Below the pieces are notes generated by a model. The model ran no database searches. It saw nothing but the letters and a program-made list of their open reading frames with translations, and was not told where the DNA came from. Shown piece by piece: positions 61,007-64,000 of a stretch of DNA of 64,000 bases (its first letter is position 1; each line of letters opens with the position of its first letter). The stretch is from Arcuatula senhousia (Eukaryota > Mollusca > Bivalvia > Mytilida > Mytilidae): contig OZ020309.1 in the NCBI GenBank assembly GCA_963971305.1, forward strand, positions 18,717,001 through 18,781,000, read 5' to 3'. The position numbers and the translations under genes are program-made.

Positions 61007-61093
61007 ACTCGACTTGTTATCGTTGACATGATCTATCTGGGCATCGGTCAGGTGTTTAGACTGACCACCGATCATTAGCGGTTTGATAGTCAT
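61007..61093 (-). other. Exon-like frame resembling the start of a stefin (cystatin A/B)
   Basis: On the minus strand, MTIKPLMIGGQSKHLTDAQ continues IDHVNDNKSS before a GTAAAT donor. Stefins begin M-x-G-G-x-S, with a helix containing Q-x-I-x-D-x-V, before the first intron. The expected second exon with QxVxG was not found nearby; 60740-60840 holds another open segment (EYVIGIKLTEPKKWLMTDL, then a stop). The patch has more CpG than its surroundings. It could be a fragment, a pseudogene or chance. Confidence 0.25.
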
Positions 61094-61793
61094 CGCTCTT
61101 GGCAGTGGTCTTGTGCCACCATACGGCTTATAATTAACAAATCCTTTGATCTCCTTACCTGGGGCTATTAAACTCAGGTAGAAATTGTATCTGATGTTTT
61201 ATGTGTGAAAGTTTTTGAGCATTATGGGTTATACCTACTGCAGGGTGAAAATTTGTTAAGGTGAAAAATCTATTGAAAATTTGTCTTTTATGTTTTAATA
61301 TAAAATTGGCTTATAGATAATTTGTTATTTTAAGGATAACAATTATTTATAAGTGTTATGCTATTATTATGATTATAACATTTTTATGAAATCATCTCTC
61401 AAATACAAAATGAATATACTGCTGGCATTGTATGAGGTTGCCGTTCATTCTGGAAATCTGTATCAGCAGCCATTTATGCATCTAATGTTCCCTTACAATC
61501 TTGTGGGCTTTGTCTGGTTTCAAATTGGTGTGTTTGTTTATTTTGTTGTTGTTGAGTTTTTTTAGTTTTTTGTTTTTTTTTAGGTGGGGTGCTTTATTGT
61601 ATTATTTTGATGTTCTAAATGAAAAGAAATACCGGTACTTTCCAACATTATTAACTGGTTGCTTGTTCAGTTGTCCTGAAGTTTAAATCTGCAATCATTC
61701 ATTTGTAAAGATATACAAAGAAATATCAGAGGACATGATTTTTTGCTTTTCCATTTATGTTTGTGTCTTTCAACTATATGGTGTAGTTGCAGA

Positions 61794-61929
61794 TCACAAT
61801 GTAAGAAGCCTACTGGATTACTTTGTAACCATAAAACCAGGTTCAACTCCACCATTTTACCAAGCAGAATATCTACAGCAAAAAAGTTCCAATATGGCAT
61901 TGAAGAGCAAAATGACAGTCAGAAAATGA
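61794..61929 (+). other. Exon-like open frame, unrecognised
   Basis: After an acceptor-like TAGTTGCAG the frame reads DHNVRSLLDYFVTIKPGSTP, then PFYQAEYLQQKSS, to a TGA at 61927. Amino-acid composition looks protein-like but there is no family match or neighbour. Low confidence. Confidence 0.2.
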
Positions 61930-64000
61930 TTTTTATGAAGGTTTTCAAAGATTTTACTTGTATTTCAAATAAATAAATGAATACATAAATAGGCAAATCA
62001 TAATGCCCATGCTCAACACAGTCAATTGTTGTTAATTTTAGTCCAAGAGAGTTACATTATTTGAGTTTTTTCTTACATTTTGCATGTAAGCCTACAGACA
62101 TTCAAAAAAGAACATGCAGGTTGTACCATACACTTTCTGCCTCTGGTGAGTCTTATACAGTCAAAGCTAGCATGTTATGCACCCAAGTTTCCATGCTATA
62201 CATCTCAGTGTCAAAACATTACTTTTGTGTTTTATGCAAATTTAGCAATTTCATGACTGTTAAGACATTGTTCTTAAAATTTGACCATGGTAACCCACCA
62301 ACGAAAGAAGAGGGTTCATCTGTACATCCCAAATTATCTTGATCTTCGGCATGTTCAGGTTAAAGGTGCTTTTACATGTAGACAGGTCACTGGGGCATTA
62401 TGTCTTCCCTTTTTTTTTTTGGGGGGGGGGGTTATGTTTTTTTAAGTTTATTGTTATATTTTGTGCATTTTGTTTCATTGACATATTTTAAGCGTTTGGT
62501 TTCAAATAATATATATTATCACATAATTATATTAATATTTTATAAATTTTACATAAATGCTGAAATGGGCAATTGCAAATATAACTCTCTTTTACTTAAA
62601 AAATAGATTATAATTATTGTAGATAGTAAAAGATTTAAAAAAAAAACTTTTATGACTTAAATTATACAATATGCTGCAAATTACCAAAAGAAATGAAAAA
62701 TTGTCATAAAATATTCTAATTTATGTTCTGTTCATAATTATTTGTAGAAAACATTGAAAAAGGACTAGAATGAATCGGAAAAGCACAACAATCAACACCC
62801 CCTTCTGTGAAAATGACAACTCGTGGTGTTAGAAGTTTGACAGAATGTTGAAACCCCTGAAGAATTCACCATTGTCCACAGTGTCGTAATAATTGTATGC
62901 TAATTATACACACTGAGAAAGTGATAATAAATTATTTCGAAATCGTCAACATGGTGAAAATCTTTGTGAAATATGTTTTGTGTGGTTGACAACAGTTAAT
63001 TAAACCTAACCCTACAATTTTGGTTTCACTTATCTGATTTGAGTTCTGAAAATCGATACTTGTACATTTTGCAAAAACTTTCACTTCACAAAAATAAAAT
63101 GAAATAGAATACTTGTTTGTTGAAAATGGTATTATGAAGTCTGTTTGTGCATATACTTTGTAGAGTTGATGAAAAAGATTCTCCCCAAAATCACAGCATA
63201 CAATATCTTCATTTATACTTTTTTGTTAGTTTAAGTAAGCCTTCAGCTATTTATTCTCAATTTTAAAACTTTTACAGAGAAATAAAGAATACAAGGGCTA
63301 TATAGGTTCTGCTGATTTCCACAGAGATTCTGAATTGGTAAGTTATTTTATGTTTTAGGCTGAAGATTTTCAAAACTATTTCCATCTAAATGATGATGGG
63401 TATTTATAGTCCTGACTAGGGGAAAGCCCCTCTGCATCGACTATTTAACAGTAATACTGTTAAAGACTCGCTATGTGCCATGGGTCGTCCAGCCCATGAC
63501 ACCCCACCACCAGTGTTAGCTGCTCTAGAGTATCCTTTGTTGTCACTGGAACAGTGCCCGTCTTGCACCACGGGGAGGTACTGGTCGGAATTTGCAAGAC
63601 TTTCCATCTAAACATGTAAAATATATCTTGAGATTTGATTTCAAGGTTAGTATAAATGGTCTATTTTGTTTTTATACAGTGCAAATTAATACCCCCAAAA
63701 TTAGCCATTTGTATTGTAAAATTAGCAACCTCAAAAATGAAAAAAAGAAATTAATTTGAAAAAAAAAATAAAGATATATTCTTTACTTCTACATACACTG
63801 AGTATGTTCTTTTCCCCGAAACATTATTAAAAATATATCATATATCTTATAAAACTCAGACTCAGAACTGGCTTTTAAATATCACTTGTTCTATGTTTTT
63901 AGCCCCTTATTATTTGCAGAACCTTTAAAATTTTTCGTAAGAAGTTTACTATTGACCTTTTAATCTCTTTTAGTCAACCTTCTGGTTTCAATTTTAAACT
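61930..64000. other. Right-edge region
   Basis: Mostly AT-rich. Contains the exon-like segment at 63281 and a GC-richer island at 63411-63605 with a palindrome TTTAACAGTAATACTGTTAA and several short stems (GGGTCGTCCAGCCC). I cannot name it; a structured repeat is possible. Confidence 0.4.
63281..63339 (+). other. Exon-like segment near right edge
   Basis: Acceptor TTTTACAG, an open stretch (NKEYKGYIGSADFHRDSEL) and a GTAAGT donor. It could be an exon of a gene continuing right of the window. Not recognised. Confidence 0.3.

Overview
The window looks like nuclear DNA of a bivalve mollusc. It is AT-rich, its genes are split into many short exons with canonical GT/AG junctions, and its introns and spacers are packed with the repeat types known from bivalves: tandem-core elements ending in (GACG/GACGG)n-type microsatellites and a terminal hairpin (the 'pearl'/Helentron-associated class), tRNA-derived SINEs, short palindromic MITEs, and non-LTR retrotransposon tails. 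I do not assign a species.

Region 1 (1087-38298, minus strand) holds the 5' half of CEP290, the large coiled-coil protein of the ciliary transition zone. I read 26 coding exons from the initiator ATG at 38298 down to 1087. They join in one continuous frame of 1,103 codons, and the gene runs off the left edge. A 39-bp phase-0 exon at 34942-34980 is a candidate alternative cassette. The 12.6-kb intron between exons 18 and 19 is a nest of transposons: tandem-core elements inside each other, a non-LTR retrotransposon inserted into one of them, and another tandem-core element inserted into that retrotransposon.

Region 2 (about 38.3-39.0 kb) is a compact head-to-head spacer, probably a shared promoter for CEP290 and the plus-strand gene.

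Region 3 (40427-54820, plus strand) is an 11-exon gene for a 425-residue single-pass membrane protein. It has a signal peptide, a cysteine-rich ectodomain with an EGF-like turn, one transmembrane segment split across two exons, and a basic cytoplasmic tail. I do not recognise the family. Three of its exons have local duplicates: a 51-bp in-frame tandem repeat of a splice donor, a decayed exon copy joined to the real one by thirteen 34-bp units, and a decayed copy of the transmembrane exon.

Region 4 lies inside the largest intron of that gene, on the opposite strand (50478-52164). It is a candidate four-exon gene for a small secreted cysteine-rich protein, with a deletion-derivative copy alongside (49791-50223). 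One exon junction does not keep frame, so it is either incompletely resolved or a pseudogene.

Region 5 (54.8-64.0 kb) has no gene I can establish. It contains repeats, a tRNA-like sequence inside inverted repeats, two CpG-rich patches with exon-like frames (one resembling the start of a stefin), and a few weak exon-like segments near the right edge that may belong to a gene beyond the window.
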